Source: Nannocystis punicea (lineage in GTDB: Bacteria; Myxococcota_A; Polyangia; Nannocystales; Nannocystaceae). From it: 64,000 nucleotides of DNA. The stretch lies in assembly GCF_026965555.1 (NCBI RefSeq), contig NZ_CP114040.1, positions 5,952,001 through 6,016,000 of the forward strand. The letters are read 5' to 3'. Shown here piece after piece: positions 47,672 through 57,068 of this stretch (positions are counted from its first letter, which is position 1; the number at the start of each line of letters is the position of its first letter). Position numbers and translations under genes: made by a program. The notes beneath the pieces were generated by a model. The model searched no databases. It was given only the letters and a program-made list of their open reading frames with translations, and had not been told where the DNA came from.

Positions 47672-48814
47672 TTAGAACGGCTGCTCAGCGCTGAGCATCA
47701 GCCGCTGCGACAGCTGGTACAGCTCGCTGTCGCGGGTGACGAGTCTGGGCGAGCGCTCGATGACCTCGTCGAGCGGCGTCAGGATCGTCTGCGGCCCGCG
47801 GCAGCCGACCATCACGTCGCCCTCGACCGGCGGCTGGCTGTCGAGGCGGCCGATCTGGGCCACGTCGGCGGCGCCGGAGCCGAGCAGACCGGCCAGGGTG
47901 TTGTCGAGCGCGGTCGGGCTGCCGCCGCGGGCGATGTGGCCGACCGAGTTGATGCGGACCTCCATCGGGTGGCCGAGGTGCGACTCGATGGCGGGGTCGG
48001 ACTCCAGCTTGCGCTTCAGGCCCTCGCACCAGTCCTCGCCGGCGCGGCGGCGCACGCCCTCGGCGACGACGATGATGAAGTAGCGGTAGTCGCGGCGGAC
48101 CCCGGCGTCGAGCGAGCGGACGATGCGGTCGTGGTCCCAGGTCTCCTCGACCTCGGGGATGGCGACCACCGCCGCGCCGCCGGCGATCGCCGACTGCAGC
48201 GCCAGCCAGCCCGACGTGTTGCCCATGACCTCGAGGATGATAGCGCGGCGGTGCGACTCGATGGTGTCGCGCAGCTTGCGGATGGCGTCGACGACGTTGT
48301 TGAGCGCCGTGTCGTAGCCGATCGAGTACTCGGTGCCGTGGAGGTCGTTGTCGATGGTGCCGGGGATGCCGATGACGCGGAACGGCCGGCGCGGGAAGTG
48401 CTGGCGGAACGCGTCGCCGATGATGCGGGCGCCGCGGAACGAGCCGTCGCCGCCGATCACGATGAGGTTGTCGACGCGCATCTGGTAGAGGTTGATGGCC
48501 GCGACCTTGAGGAAGTCGTCGCGGGCCGCGACGCGCTCGGCGTAGCTGGGGTGGCCTTCCGCCGGCAGCAGCAGCTCGGGCACGCGGCCGGTGCCGATGA
48601 AGGTGCCGCCGCGGTGGATGATGTCGCGGACCGCCCTGCGATCGACGTTGCGGTCGGACGACGAGTCGAGCCGGCGCGCGAGGCCGCGGAAGCCGTCGCG
48701 GAAGAACACGATCTCGCAGTCCGGGTCGCGCATCTTGAGGCAGCGAAAGGCCGCACGAACGGCCGCGTTCATCCCGGGGGCGTCGCCCCCGCTCGTCAGA
48801 ATTCCGATGCTCAT
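47672..48814 (-). CDS. pfkA: ATP-dependent 6-phosphofructokinase
   Basis: A 380-residue PFK that commits fructose 6-phosphate to glycolysis. GGDGS is at 121-125; Gly in the GGDG motif points to ATP rather than pyrophosphate (GGDD) as donor. PGTIDND (151-157) again matches ATP-PFKs (PPi enzymes carry PKTIDND). MGNTSGWLA corresponds to the substrate-binding MGR region. It is longer than E. coli PfkA (320) and belongs to the long-chain clade. It is divergent from the CocE-type gene. Confidence 0.92.
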   Translation of the reverse strand: MSIGILTSGGDAPGMNAAVRAAFRCLKMRDPDCEIVFFRDGFRGLARRLDSSSDRNVDRRAVRDIIHRGGTFIGTGRVPELLLPAEGHPSYAERVAARDDFLKVAAINLYQMRVDNLIVIGGDGSFRGARIIGDAFRQHFPRRPFRVIGIPGTIDNDLHGTEYSIGYDTALNNVVDAIRKLRDTIESHRRAIILEVMGNTSGWLALQSAIAGGAAVVAIPEVEETWDHDRIVRSLDAGVRRDYRYFIIVVAEGVRRRAGEDWCEGLKRKLESDPAIESHLGHPMEVRINSVGHIARGGSPTALDNTLAGLLGSGAADVAQIGRLDSQPPVEGDVMVGCRGPQTILTPLDEVIERSPRLVTRDSELYQLSQRLMLSAEQPF

Positions 48815-48852
48815 GGGCTGCTCTTGGGCTGTCCGCCGCGCGGAGGCCGGAG

Positions 48853-48858
48853 TATACC
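48853..48858 (+). promoter_or_regulatory. -10-like hexamer TATACC (reverse strand TATACT for pfkA)
   Basis: TATACC lies 6 bases before GTG 48865 on the plus strand. The overlapping minus-strand GGTATACT is about 35 bases from the pfkA ATG, so the element may serve both directions. Confidence 0.4.
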
Positions 48859-48864
48859 GGAGCG

Positions 48865-50844
48865 GTGAGCGTCGCCCAGCGTGCCTCCGCCGTGGCCCTC
48901 GCCCTCGCGGCGTGCCGACCCGCCTACACCGTCCAGAAGCCCGCGGACGCGGCTCCCTGCCCTGAACCGGGCGTAGCAGCGTCCGCCGCCGCGCCCGCGC
49001 CGCCCGAGGCCAAAGGCCCGGCCGTCGCCGCGTATCTGGCCGCCAACTACACCAAGCGCGAGGTGCGAATCCCGATGCGCGACGGGGTGCACCTGCACAC
49101 GGCGATCTACACCCCGAAAGACACCTCGAAGACGTACCCGATCCTGCTGAAGCGCACGCCGTACAGCTGCAGCCCCTACGGCGAGGACAAGTTCCCCGAG
49201 CGGATCGGCCCGAGCCCGATCTTCCTGCGCGCCGGCTACATCTTCGTCGACCAGGACGTCCGCGGCGCGTTCATGTCCGAGGGCGAGTTCGTCAACATGA
49301 CGCCGCACCTGGCCCAAAAGTCAGGTCCGAAGGACGTCGACCAGAGCACCGACGCCTACGACACGATCGCCTGGCTGGTCGCCAACGTCGCCGGCAACAA
49401 CGGCAAGGTCGGCCTCTACGGCATCTCCTACCCCGGCTTCTACGCCGCGGCCGGCATGATCGATCCGCACCCGGCGCTGGCCGCGGTCAGCCCGCAGGCG
49501 CCGATCGCCGACTGGTGGTACGACGACTTCCACCACCACGGCGCGTTCTTCCTGCCGCACACGTTCAACTTCTTCGCCTCGTTCGGCAAGCCGCGGCCGC
49601 AGCCGACCACCCAGTGGAGCCGCCGCTTCGACCACGGCACCGGCGACGGCTACCGGTTCTTCCTCGACACCGGCCCGTTGAAGAACCTGCAGGAGCGCCA
49701 CCTGCACGGCGAGGTCGCGTTCTGGAACGAGATGCTCGAGCACCCGAACCGCGACGAGTTCTGGCAGAAGCGCGACCTCCTGCCGCACCTGCGCAAGGTC
49801 GCCCCCGCGGTGATGGTCGTCGGCGGTCTGTTCGACGCCGAGGACCTGTACGGCCCGCTCAACATCTATCGCACCGTCGAGCAGAACGCCCCCGGCGCGT
49901 TCAACATCCTCGTCATGGGCCCGTGGGGCCACGGCGGCTGGTCGCGCACCGACGGCGACCGCCTCGGCGACATCGAGTTCGGGGCCAAGACCTCGCTGGA
50001 GTACCAGGAGCGGCTCGAGCTGCCGTTCTTCGAGCACTTCCTCAAGGGCGTCGGCGCCCCGCCGGCCGGCGACGCCCACCTGTTCGACACCGGCGCCCGC
50101 CGCTGGCAGGCGTTCCCCGCCTGGCCGCCGCAGGCTGGCGCGAAGGACATGTACTTCGGGGAAGGCGGCTCGCTGGCCGAGGATGTCCCGAAGGCCAGGT
50201 CCGGGTTCGACCAGTTCGAGAGCGACCCGGCCCGGCCGGTCCCCTTCACCCAGGAGATCGCCAGCGGGATGACGAAGGAGTACATGACCGAGGACCAGCG
50301 GTTCGCCGCCCGCCGGCCCGACGTGCTGGTCTACGAGACCCCGCCGCTGGCCGAGGACCTGACGGTCGCGGGCCCGGTCGAGGCCGAGCTGTGGGTGTCG
50401 ACCACGGGTACCGACGCCGACTGGATCGTCAAGCTCATCGACGTCCTCCCGGGCGACACCGGCGCGACCAAGGGCGAGCGCGACGAGGTCAAGTACGGCA
50501 AGCTCGGCGGCTACCAGATGATGGTCCGCAGCGAGGTGGTGCGCGGCCGCTTCCGTGACAGCGCGGAGAAGCCGGCCCCGTTCGTGCCCGGGAAACCGAC
50601 GAAGGTCCGCGTCCCCCTGCTCGACGTCCTCCACACCTTCAAGAAGGGGCACCGCGTGATGATCCAGGTCCAGAGCACCTGGTTCCCGCTGGTCGACCGC
50701 AACCCGCAGACCTTCGTGCCCAACATCTTCAAGGCCGACGCCCGCGACTTCAAGAAGGCCACGCACAAGGTCCACCGCGCGGCCGCCCACGCCAGCCGGG
50801 TGCGCCTGCCCGTCCTCGGCGCGGCGCCGGCGGCCGCGAAGTAG
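48865..50844 (+). CDS. CocE/NonD-type hydrolase lipoprotein
   Basis: A 659-residue serine hydrolase of the X-Pro dipeptidyl-peptidase/alpha-amino acid ester hydrolase family. Lipobox ALALAAC17. Nucleophile Ser188 is in GISYPG; the oxyanion Tyr is in RTPYSC (about 100). The C-terminal half is the family's jelly-roll domain (PGKPTKVRVPLLDVLHTFKK, VDRNPQTFVPN). It would hydrolyse amino-acid esters, beta-lactams or related amides at the cell surface. GTG 48865 is supported by spacing to TATACC. No partner gene is adjacent. Confidence 0.9.
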   Translation: MSVAQRASAVALALAACRPAYTVQKPADAAPCPEPGVAASAAAPAPPEAKGPAVAAYLAANYTKREVRIPMRDGVHLHTAIYTPKDTSKTYPILLKRTPYSCSPYGEDKFPERIGPSPIFLRAGYIFVDQDVRGAFMSEGEFVNMTPHLAQKSGPKDVDQSTDAYDTIAWLVANVAGNNGKVGLYGISYPGFYAAAGMIDPHPALAAVSPQAPIADWWYDDFHHHGAFFLPHTFNFFASFGKPRPQPTTQWSRRFDHGTGDGYRFFLDTGPLKNLQERHLHGEVAFWNEMLEHPNRDEFWQKRDLLPHLRKVAPAVMVVGGLFDAEDLYGPLNIYRTVEQNAPGAFNILVMGPWGHGGWSRTDGDRLGDIEFGAKTSLEYQERLELPFFEHFLKGVGAPPAGDAHLFDTGARRWQAFPAWPPQAGAKDMYFGEGGSLAEDVPKARSGFDQFESDPARPVPFTQEIASGMTKEYMTEDQRFAARRPDVLVYETPPLAEDLTVAGPVEAELWVSTTGTDADWIVKLIDVLPGDTGATKGERDEVKYGKLGGYQMMVRSEVVRGRFRDSAEKPAPFVPGKPTKVRVPLLDVLHTFKKGHRVMIQVQSTWFPLVDRNPQTFVPNIFKADARDFKKATHKVHRAAAHASRVRLPVLGAAPAAAK

Positions 50845-50897
50845 GCGTCACGGCTGCCGTCCACGATGCGGGCGCACTGTCGGCGCCGGCTCCGTCA

Positions 50898-50974
50898 CCA
50901 TGTCCTCAGCGACATGCTCCTTGGAGCATGCTCGTTCATGCATGCTCTGCAGGACATGCCCTGCCGGACAGCCG
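50898..50974. repeat. CATGTCC/CATGCTC hairpin chain between convergent genes
   Basis: CATGTCC-TCAG-CGACATG, CATGCTC-CTTG-GAGCATG (perfect), then CATGCTC, CATGCAT and CATGCCC arms, at about 15-base spacing. It fills the gap up to the phosphoesterase stop. Confidence 0.8.
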
Positions 50975-50977
50975 GCC

Positions 50978-52393
50978 TCACGCCCGCTTCTTGAGCACGA
51001 AGGTGGTCTGGCACCACTCCGGCTGCGGCGTCGCCAGCGGGGCGGCCACTTTCGGCCTGGTGTTGCGGGCGACCGTCTTGGTCGTCAGGTCCATGAAGCA
51101 GGCGGTGACTGCGATCCCGCCGGCGTCGGCGGGCGCGAGTTTGATAAAGGCGATCGTGTTGCTGATCTCGGTGCCGAAGTGGTACGCGCGCAGGTTCGGC
51201 GGGCCGGAGGGGCCGCCAGGATAGGCCAGCGGGAACGTCAGGATCCCCTTGTCCTGCACGTCGAACGCCTGGGCGCCGATCGACTCCATGGTCGGGATCA
51301 TGCACGCCGGCGAGCTGACGAGCTCCCACACCTTGCGGTCCTTGGCGGTGTCGAGCTCGAGCAGGCGGCTGTGGTGGACGTCGCCCGAGAGCACCAGGAC
51401 GTCGTACGGCGCGTTCGTCAGCGCCCGCCAGATCCGCGAGTACTCCGCGGAGAAGTCGGGCGGCTGGAAGTCCATCCAGTTGCCGCGGTCGATCCACAGC
51501 GGCTGGCCGAAGATGGCGATCCCCGGCGCCTCGAGGTTGGCCGCCCAGCGCTCGAACGCCGCCAGCTCGGCCTCGGTGGTCATGCGCGGGCTGGCCGTCT
51601 TCATGACCGTGCGACCGGCCCGCAGGTCGAGGGCGAAGCACGACACCGGCGGGATGTCGAAGCGGTACGACAGGCCCGAGCGCGCCGCGGGCGGCGGGTT
51701 CAAGACCGCCTGAAACAGCTTGAGCGAGCCGAGCGCGGCCGCGGTGTAGTCGGCCCGCGCGTTGCCCATGCTGCGCGCCAGGTGCACCTGCCACTCGGGG
51801 TAGTTGTTCCACAGCTCGTGGTCGTCCCACAGGCAGAAGGTCGGCAGGTACGACAGGACGTCGGCGTAGCCGCCGCGCCAGTAGTACTGCAGATAGCGCC
51901 CGACCGTCTCCTCGGCGCCGCTGCGCGCCTGCCCGGGCGCGGCGCCGACGTCGACGTAGATGTTGTCGCCGACCAGCAGCTTGGCCGCCAGCGGCCCGTA
52001 GCCCGGCGCCGACTGCAGCACCTGCAAGTAGTCCTTGTGGCGGCCGAACGCCTCGTAGTAGCAGCTCGCCAGCGCCAGCGAGATACCGGTCTTCGGCAGC
52101 TGGGCCGGGAAGGTCTTGAAGTGCACCGGCCGCTCGCTGCCGGCGCGCAAGTGATAATCCGCGCCCGGCCGCAGGCCCGCGGCCTCGCACACCCACAGCG
52201 ACAGGCCGGCCTTGCGGACGTGTTGATCGATGCGCGAGTCGCCGGCCGCGTGCGCGCGGACCTGCAGCGCCGGCGCGGGTCCGCCCTGCAGCGCCTCGAT
52301 CGTCAGGGCCGGCGGCGCGTCGCCACCGTCGGAGATCACGAGCGCGCGTAGACGATCGGTGCTGACGGCGCCTGGGATGATGCGTACCGGCAC
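50978..52393 (-). CDS. PhoD-like metallophosphoesterase
   Basis: A 471-residue protein of the PhoD/alkaline phosphatase D family. Metal-binding motifs: LALASCYY at the start of the catalytic domain, VGDNIYVD (Asp/Asn), CLWDDHELWNNYPE (Asp-Asp-His) and VLSGDVHHSR (Asp-His-His). The N-terminal 100 residues form the family's small beta domain. No Sec or Tat signal is visible at the GTG start (52393), so location is uncertain. It would hydrolyse phosphomonoesters or diesters, substrate unknown. Confidence 0.82.
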   Translation of the reverse strand: MPVRIIPGAVSTDRLRALVISDGGDAPPALTIEALQGGPAPALQVRAHAAGDSRIDQHVRKAGLSLWVCEAAGLRPGADYHLRAGSERPVHFKTFPAQLPKTGISLALASCYYEAFGRHKDYLQVLQSAPGYGPLAAKLLVGDNIYVDVGAAPGQARSGAEETVGRYLQYYWRGGYADVLSYLPTFCLWDDHELWNNYPEWQVHLARSMGNARADYTAAALGSLKLFQAVLNPPPAARSGLSYRFDIPPVSCFALDLRAGRTVMKTASPRMTTEAELAAFERWAANLEAPGIAIFGQPLWIDRGNWMDFQPPDFSAEYSRIWRALTNAPYDVLVLSGDVHHSRLLELDTAKDRKVWELVSSPACMIPTMESIGAQAFDVQDKGILTFPLAYPGGPSGPPNLRAYHFGTEISNTIAFIKLAPADAGGIAVTACFMDLTTKTVARNTRPKVAAPLATPQPEWCQTTFVLKKRA

Positions 52394-52483
52394 GGAGGGC
52401 TCGTCACTTCACGGTAACGCAGGCGTCGCTACGGCTCAACCGGGACTTGCCTCCGCACGCGACGTCGTGGCACGCACAGGGTC

Positions 52484-53275
52484 GTGCCCGCGATCGTCCG
52501 CGATGGTCAACGCGTGGTGTTCGACGAGCTCGGCCGCAGCGGGTCCCGCGTCGTCGTCCTCGCGCACAACTTGCTGGCGCACCGCGGCAGCTTCACCGCC
52601 GTGGCCGCGCGACTGGCCCCGCGCGCGCACGTCGTCAACGTCGACCTGCGCGGCCACGGCGACAGTCGCGGCACCGCGCGCGCGTTCTCGACCGCCGATC
52701 TGGCCGCCGACCTCGCCGCCGTCCTCGACAGCCTGGCCGCCCGCGACGCGATCGTCGTCGGCACCTCGCTCGGGGCCGCCGCGGCCGTCGAGCTGGCGCG
52801 CGCGCGCCCCGAGCAGATCGGCGCGCTGGTGCTGACCGCCGCCAACCCGTACACCGCGAGCGCGCGCGACCGCCTGACCTTCGGCGCGCTCGCCACGATC
52901 CTGCGCACTCTCGGCCCCGCGCCGGTGCTCGCCAGCGTCCTCGCCGGCCTGCACGCGCCCGACGCCGCCGCCGACGTGCGCGGCGCGACCACGGCCCACC
53001 TGCAGGCGATGGACCGCCGCGACATGGCCCGCGCGGTCCGGTGCTGGGTGGCCCGCCCGGCCCTGCTCGACGGCCTCGGCGGGCTGCGCCTGCCTGTGCG
53101 CGTGGTCGTCGGCGGCGCCGATTCGCCGGCGCTCGCGGCCGCCGGGCGCGTCCTGGCCGACAGGCTCGGCGCCGATCTGCGCACGATCGCCGGCGCCGGT
53201 CACACGGTCCAGGCCGAGCGCCCGGCCGAGGTCGCGGCGATCGTCGAGGAACTGCTCGTAGAGACAGGTCCATGA
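52484..53275 (+). CDS. alpha/beta hydrolase
   Basis: A 263-residue alpha/beta hydrolase. Motifs: HNLLAHRGSF near the oxyanion, DLRGHGDS, nucleophile Ser in VGTSLGAAAA, acid in VVGGADS and base His in GAGHTVQAERP. It resembles 3-oxoadipate enol-lactonase/homoserine acetyltransferase-like small esterases, but the substrate is not evident. Start GTG 52484; the 90-bp divergent gap to the PhoD-like gene has no clear promoter. Confidence 0.85.
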   Translation: MPAIVRDGQRVVFDELGRSGSRVVVLAHNLLAHRGSFTAVAARLAPRAHVVNVDLRGHGDSRGTARAFSTADLAADLAAVLDSLAARDAIVVGTSLGAAAAVELARARPEQIGALVLTAANPYTASARDRLTFGALATILRTLGPAPVLASVLAGLHAPDAAADVRGATTAHLQAMDRRDMARAVRCWVARPALLDGLGGLRLPVRVVVGGADSPALAAAGRVLADRLGADLRTIAGAGHTVQAERPAEVAAIVEELLVETGP

Positions 53276-53340
53276 GAGCATGTCGAAAACAACATGCTCT
53301 CGAGAACATGCGCGATCGAGCATGTCCTCGAGAGCGTTCG
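53262..53340. repeat. CATGTC hairpin chain between convergent genes
   Basis: The chain starts inside the last codons of the hydrolase (GACAGGTCCATGA) and continues with CATGTCG, CATGCTC, CATGCGC and CATGTCC arms at 14-16-base spacing. The last arms use GAGAACATG/CGAGCATG. Confidence 0.75.
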
Positions 53341-53372
53341 ATCGACGGCCCTTTTTCGGCGCCGATGGCGGC

Positions 53373-54677
53373 TCACCAGGTCGGCGGCGGCAGCGGGGCG
53401 CCGACCTGGAAGCGCGGCGCGCCGGTGGCCTGATCGACGGCGAGCAGCATGCCGGGCTTGAAGACGTACAGGTTCTGCGTCGGCGATCCGGCGTGCGAGG
53501 CGAGCAGCAGCGAGCGCGTGTAGGACCAGTTCTCGGAGAAGTCGGGCGACACCCGGGCCATGTCGCCGCGCCAGACGCTGCGCGCCCACTGCAGCTCGCC
53601 GGTGCGGGCGATCGAGGCGACGATCTCGGTCACCTCGGTGCGCTGCTCGACCTTCTTCGCCTCGAACGAGGTCGACGACGGGTTGTTCTGGGCCGTCACG
53701 TGGCGGTACTCGGTCATGTCGAAGAAGGCGCGCGGCCACGACAGCTCGAAGCCGACGATCGAGGGGTTGAAGTCGATGCCGCCGGAGTACTGATCCGGCA
53801 GGGTGACCATCCGCCACTCGTCCTCCTCACGGAACACCGGATCGCTGATGTGGATCATGACGGATCGCTTGGGGTCGCCGTCAGTGGTCCGCATGTCGGA
53901 GCACCACTCGTTCCCGGTCCGTCGCATCTTGGACTTGTTGTACTTGCCGCAGACCTCCGGCGGATAGCCGCGGACCCAGTCGTCGGGCGCGTACGGCGTG
54001 GGGTCGGCGTGCGCGTTCTGCAGCGCGCTGATGATCTTCAACTCGGTGCCATGGCCGGCCGGCAAGCACCCCGCCGGCCGATCGCTGCGCACGTCGGCGA
54101 GCACGCCGGCGGCGCTGAGCATGACGCCGCCGTCTCGATCGTCGGCGATCGAGATCCAGAAGTCGCCGCCGACGAGGCACGCGGCGCCCGTCGCCGGCGG
54201 CACCTGCGACGGGAAGTTGCCGGTCTTGACCGAGGCCCCGCCCTCGGCGACGAGCATCCACGTGCGATTCCCGGCCACGAGATAGACGCCGGGACCGGCG
54301 AGCGTCAGCGGCACCGCCGGCACGAGCTCCTTGATCCGCCAGCCGTCCTTGCGCACCAGGTCGGCCGGCACGGGTCCGGTCGAGACCTGCCACAGCACGC
54401 GCCCGCTGGCCTCGTCGAGAGCGACGAACTTGCCCTCGGCGCCCTCGTGGACCCATCCTGCGACCTTGCCGTCGGCGGTGCGCGCGGGGATCGAGGCCCA
54501 GCTCGCGCCGGTCAGGACGACCGGCGCGGGGTCGAAGGCCGGCACGGACCAGGTGTCGACGACCGGGCCCTTCAGCATGGTCTCTTCGTAGCCCTCGGCC
54601 CACATCAGCGGGCACGCGATGGCCATGACACCGGTCACGCCGCCGATGATGAGTAAGATGCGCAAGCCGTTGTTCAC
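53373..54677 (-). CDS. secreted or membrane-anchored PQQ-like repeat protein
   Basis: A 434-residue protein with an N-terminal hydrophobic segment (LRILLIIGGVTGVMAIA), anchor or signal. Two FVALDEASGRVLWQVSTG-like PQQ/pyrrolo-quinoline repeat motifs are visible, one near residue 85 and one near the C-terminus (LLAVDQATGAPRFQVG), suggesting a beta-propeller-like fold. Several Cys pairs (CGKYNKSKMRRTGNEWC) may be disulphides. GTG 54677 is supported by TATAGT 7 bases upstream. Function is unknown. Confidence 0.72.
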   Translation of the reverse strand: MNNGLRILLIIGGVTGVMAIACPLMWAEGYEETMLKGPVVDTWSVPAFDPAPVVLTGASWASIPARTADGKVAGWVHEGAEGKFVALDEASGRVLWQVSTGPVPADLVRKDGWRIKELVPAVPLTLAGPGVYLVAGNRTWMLVAEGGASVKTGNFPSQVPPATGAACLVGGDFWISIADDRDGGVMLSAAGVLADVRSDRPAGCLPAGHGTELKIISALQNAHADPTPYAPDDWVRGYPPEVCGKYNKSKMRRTGNEWCSDMRTTDGDPKRSVMIHISDPVFREEDEWRMVTLPDQYSGGIDFNPSIVGFELSWPRAFFDMTEYRHVTAQNNPSSTSFEAKKVEQRTEVTEIVASIARTGELQWARSVWRGDMARVSPDFSENWSYTRSLLLASHAGSPTQNLYVFKPGMLLAVDQATGAPRFQVGAPLPPPTW

Positions 54678-54684
54678 GGCCGCG

Positions 54685-54690
54685 ACTATA
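54685..54690 (-). promoter_or_regulatory. -10-like hexamer TATAGT
   Basis: On the minus strand TATAGT lies 7 bases before the GTG at 54677 in GCTATAGTC. It is a near-consensus -10 element at leaderless spacing. Confidence 0.5.
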
Positions 54691-54814
54691 GCGGCGACGC
54701 GCGCGCGAGAGGGCGCAGCGCCGCCGCGAACGCATCACGTCCCTCGCACCGGCCGCGCGATCTCGCCAGGTCATGGGTCGTTTCGGGTTCAGCTGGCCGC
54801 GCCCGAACCGTCAG

Positions 54815-54943
54815 GCCTGATCCTGTCCCCGCGGACAGGTCGCCTCGATCGTCCACGGCCCGACGAACCCCGGCTCGGCCTGTCCGAACAGCCAGGCCGT
54901 GCGCGGCGCTCTCGACCTGGCCGAACGACCAGGTCGCAGATCC
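54815..54943 (-). repeat. CTGTCC/CCAGGT hairpin chain after the VWA gene
   Basis: Includes the perfect TGTCC-CCGC-GGACA (54824-54837), then CTGTCC-GAAC-AGCCAGG and CTGGCC-GAAC-GACCAGG. This chain uses CCTGTCC arms rather than CATGTCC. It lies just downstream of the VWA gene on the minus strand. Confidence 0.75.
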
Positions 54944-56200
54944 TCAGGCCGCCCGCGCGAGCCGCTGGATCAGCATGCGCCGCTCGGCGCTCACGGTGGG
55001 CCGGCGGAGGAACTTGACCATGTCGTCGAGGCCGGACAGCGTCAGCTGGAACATCGGGAACACCCGCGCGATCTCGGCGATCGTGCCCGAGCGCCACAGG
55101 CCCGGCTGCTCGGGGTTGAGCCACACCGAGCGCGGGAAGCGGTCGGCGATCCGGGCCAGCCACGACAGGCCGGAGGGGCCGCGGTTCGACTCCCACCAGT
55201 CGCCGCTCGTCATCGTCAGCTCGCCCGGGTGCATGTACGCGTCGCCGACCAGGATGACCGTCCACTTGTGGTCGAGCTCGCGCAGCAGGTTGCTCGTGAG
55301 CACCGGCTTGCGGAACTGGGCGTCCTCGTAGACGCGGCCGTACACGCAGTTGTGGAAGTAGTACGAGCGCAGCTCCTTGAACCGGCCGCCCTGGTGGGCC
55401 GCGCTGAACAGGCGCGAGACCAGGTGCGCGTGCGGGTCCATGCTGCCGCCGACGTCGAGCAGCAGCATGGTCCGCACCTGGCTGTGGCGCTCGGGGGTCA
55501 GCACGACCTCGATGTCGCCGCAGTTGCGCGCGGTGGCGTCGATGGTCTCGTCGAGGTCGAGCTCGAGCTTGCCGTCCTCGCGCGACAGCCGACGCAGGCG
55601 CCGCAGGGCCGCGGCGATCTGGCGGGTGTCGAGCACGACGTCCTTGCGGAACTCCTGGAACCGGCGCGCGTCGGCGACGGCCAGCGCCGAACGCCCGCCG
55701 CCCTGCCCGCCCACGCGGATCCCGGCGGGGTTCTGCCCGCCCTGACCGAACGGCGAGGTGCCGCCGGTGCCGACCCACGTGTTGCCGCCGTCGTGGCGCT
55801 CCTTCTGCCGCTTGAGCCGGTCGAGCAGCTCCTGCCGCAAGGTCTCGAGGTCGAGCTCCTTGAGCGCGGCGCGGGTGGCCTCGTCGAGCTCGGCCAGCGC
55901 CTTCGGATCTTGCAACCACGCCTCGACGCCGGCCAGAAGCCCGCGCAGGTCGGCCTCGACGCCGCGGAAGACCTGGCCGAACACGCGGTCGAACTCGTCG
56001 TAGTGGACCTCGGACGAGACCAGCAAGCAGCGCGCGACCTGGTAGAAGCCGTCGAGCGAGTTCTGGTGGAGGCCGCGCGACAGCGCGTCGACCAGCGCCA
56101 ACCAGTTGTGGGTGCTGACCGGCACGCCGCGCGAGCGCAGCGCGTAGAAGAACTCGAGGAACAGCGCCCCGCCGGGCGACTCGTATGGCGTTGCGAACAT
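54944..56200 (-). CDS. VWA-domain CoxE-like protein
   Basis: A 418-residue protein. The VWA fold has the MIDAS motif DVGGSMD (about 253-259) for metal-dependent binding. The N-terminal 230 residues are helical, with a Gly/Gln/Arg-rich middle (GGQNPAGIRVGGQGGGRSAL). CoxE-like VWA proteins act with MoxR AAA+ ATPases to load metal centres or remodel complexes. The gene lies directly downstream of a MoxR-type ATPase, 4 bases apart, so the pair is one functional unit. Its start overlaps a hairpin unit. Confidence 0.88.
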   Translation of the reverse strand: MFATPYESPGGALFLEFFYALRSRGVPVSTHNWLALVDALSRGLHQNSLDGFYQVARCLLVSSEVHYDEFDRVFGQVFRGVEADLRGLLAGVEAWLQDPKALAELDEATRAALKELDLETLRQELLDRLKRQKERHDGGNTWVGTGGTSPFGQGGQNPAGIRVGGQGGGRSALAVADARRFQEFRKDVVLDTRQIAAALRRLRRLSREDGKLELDLDETIDATARNCGDIEVVLTPERHSQVRTMLLLDVGGSMDPHAHLVSRLFSAAHQGGRFKELRSYYFHNCVYGRVYEDAQFRKPVLTSNLLRELDHKWTVILVGDAYMHPGELTMTSGDWWESNRGPSGLSWLARIADRFPRSVWLNPEQPGLWRSGTIAEIARVFPMFQLTLSGLDDMVKFLRRPTVSAERRMLIQRLARAA

Positions 56201-56219
56201 GTCCTTAAGAACCTGTCCT
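56197..56219 (-). repeat. TGTCC hairpin at the junction of MoxR and VWA genes
   Basis: CATGTCC-TTAA-GAACCTGTCC spans the last codons of the MoxR gene and the start of the VWA gene. The VWA ATG is the CATG of the hairpin. Confidence 0.65.
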
Positions 56220-57068
56220 TGCTTTCAGGCGGCGGCCGACGTTGTCGATGTCCTGCTCCTTCTTGAGCAGGGTGCCGAGGAAGGGGATCTTGGCCCCCAG
56301 GAGCTTCGCGGGGTCGATCCCCGAGAGGCGCAGGGCCGACAGCCAATCGATGAGCTCGCTGGTGCTCGGCGGCTTGCGCAGACCTTCGACGGCGCGCAGG
56401 GTGTAGAACGCCTCGAGCGCGCCGGCGAGCAGCTTGTCCTCGACGTCCGGGTGGTGCACGCGGACGATCCGCGCCATGAGCGCCTTGTCGGGGAACTCGA
56501 TCCAGTGGAACACGCAGCGGCGCAAGAAGGCGTCGGGCATCTCCTTCTCGTTGTTGCTGGTGATGATCACGATCGGCCGCTGACGGGCTGCGACGACGGC
56601 GCCGGTCTCGGGGATGGTGAACTCCATCGCGTCGAGCTCATGGAGCAGGTCGTTCGGAAACTCGAGGTCGGCCTTGTCGATCTCGTCGATGAGGACCACG
56701 ACCCTCCGCTCGCTGGCGAACGCGCGGCCGAGCGGCCCCATACTGATGTAACGCGAGATGTCGCGCACGTCGCCGTCGCCGAACCGCGAGTCGTGCAGGC
56801 GCCGGACCGCGTCGTACTGATACAGTCCGTCCACCGCTTTCGTCGTCGATTTGACATGCCAGCGCTCCAGTGGACACTCGAAGAAATTGGCGATATCTCG
56901 CGCCAGAAGCGTCTTCCCGGTGCCGGGCTCGCCCTTCACCAGCAGCGGCCGACCGAGCGCCACGGCGACGTCGACCGCGCGCGAAAGTTCGGGGGAGACG
57001 ATGTACTCGGAAGTCCCTGAGAAGCTCTGCACTTCCGAAGAGCTTGCCACGAGCGACCCCCCGATCAT
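56205..57068 (-). CDS. MoxR-family AAA+ ATPase
   Basis: A 287-residue ATPase. Walker A GEPGTGKT (46-53), Walker B VVVLIDEIDKA (about 117-127), sensor 1 ITSNNEKEMP and an Arg finger in FLRRCVFHW. It lies 4 bases upstream of the CoxE-like VWA gene, the classic MoxR/VWA chaperone pair, which often inserts cofactors or activates dehydrogenases. ATG 57068 shares CATG with the start of the divergent L,D-transpeptidase; GTG at codon 7 is an alternative. Confidence 0.9.
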   Translation of the reverse strand: MIGGSLVASSSEVQSFSGTSEYIVSPELSRAVDVAVALGRPLLVKGEPGTGKTLLARDIANFFECPLERWHVKSTTKAVDGLYQYDAVRRLHDSRFGDGDVRDISRYISMGPLGRAFASERRVVVLIDEIDKADLEFPNDLLHELDAMEFTIPETGAVVAARQRPIVIITSNNEKEMPDAFLRRCVFHWIEFPDKALMARIVRVHHPDVEDKLLAGALEAFYTLRAVEGLRKPPSTSELIDWLSALRLSGIDPAKLLGAKIPFLGTLLKKEQDIDNVGRRLKARTGS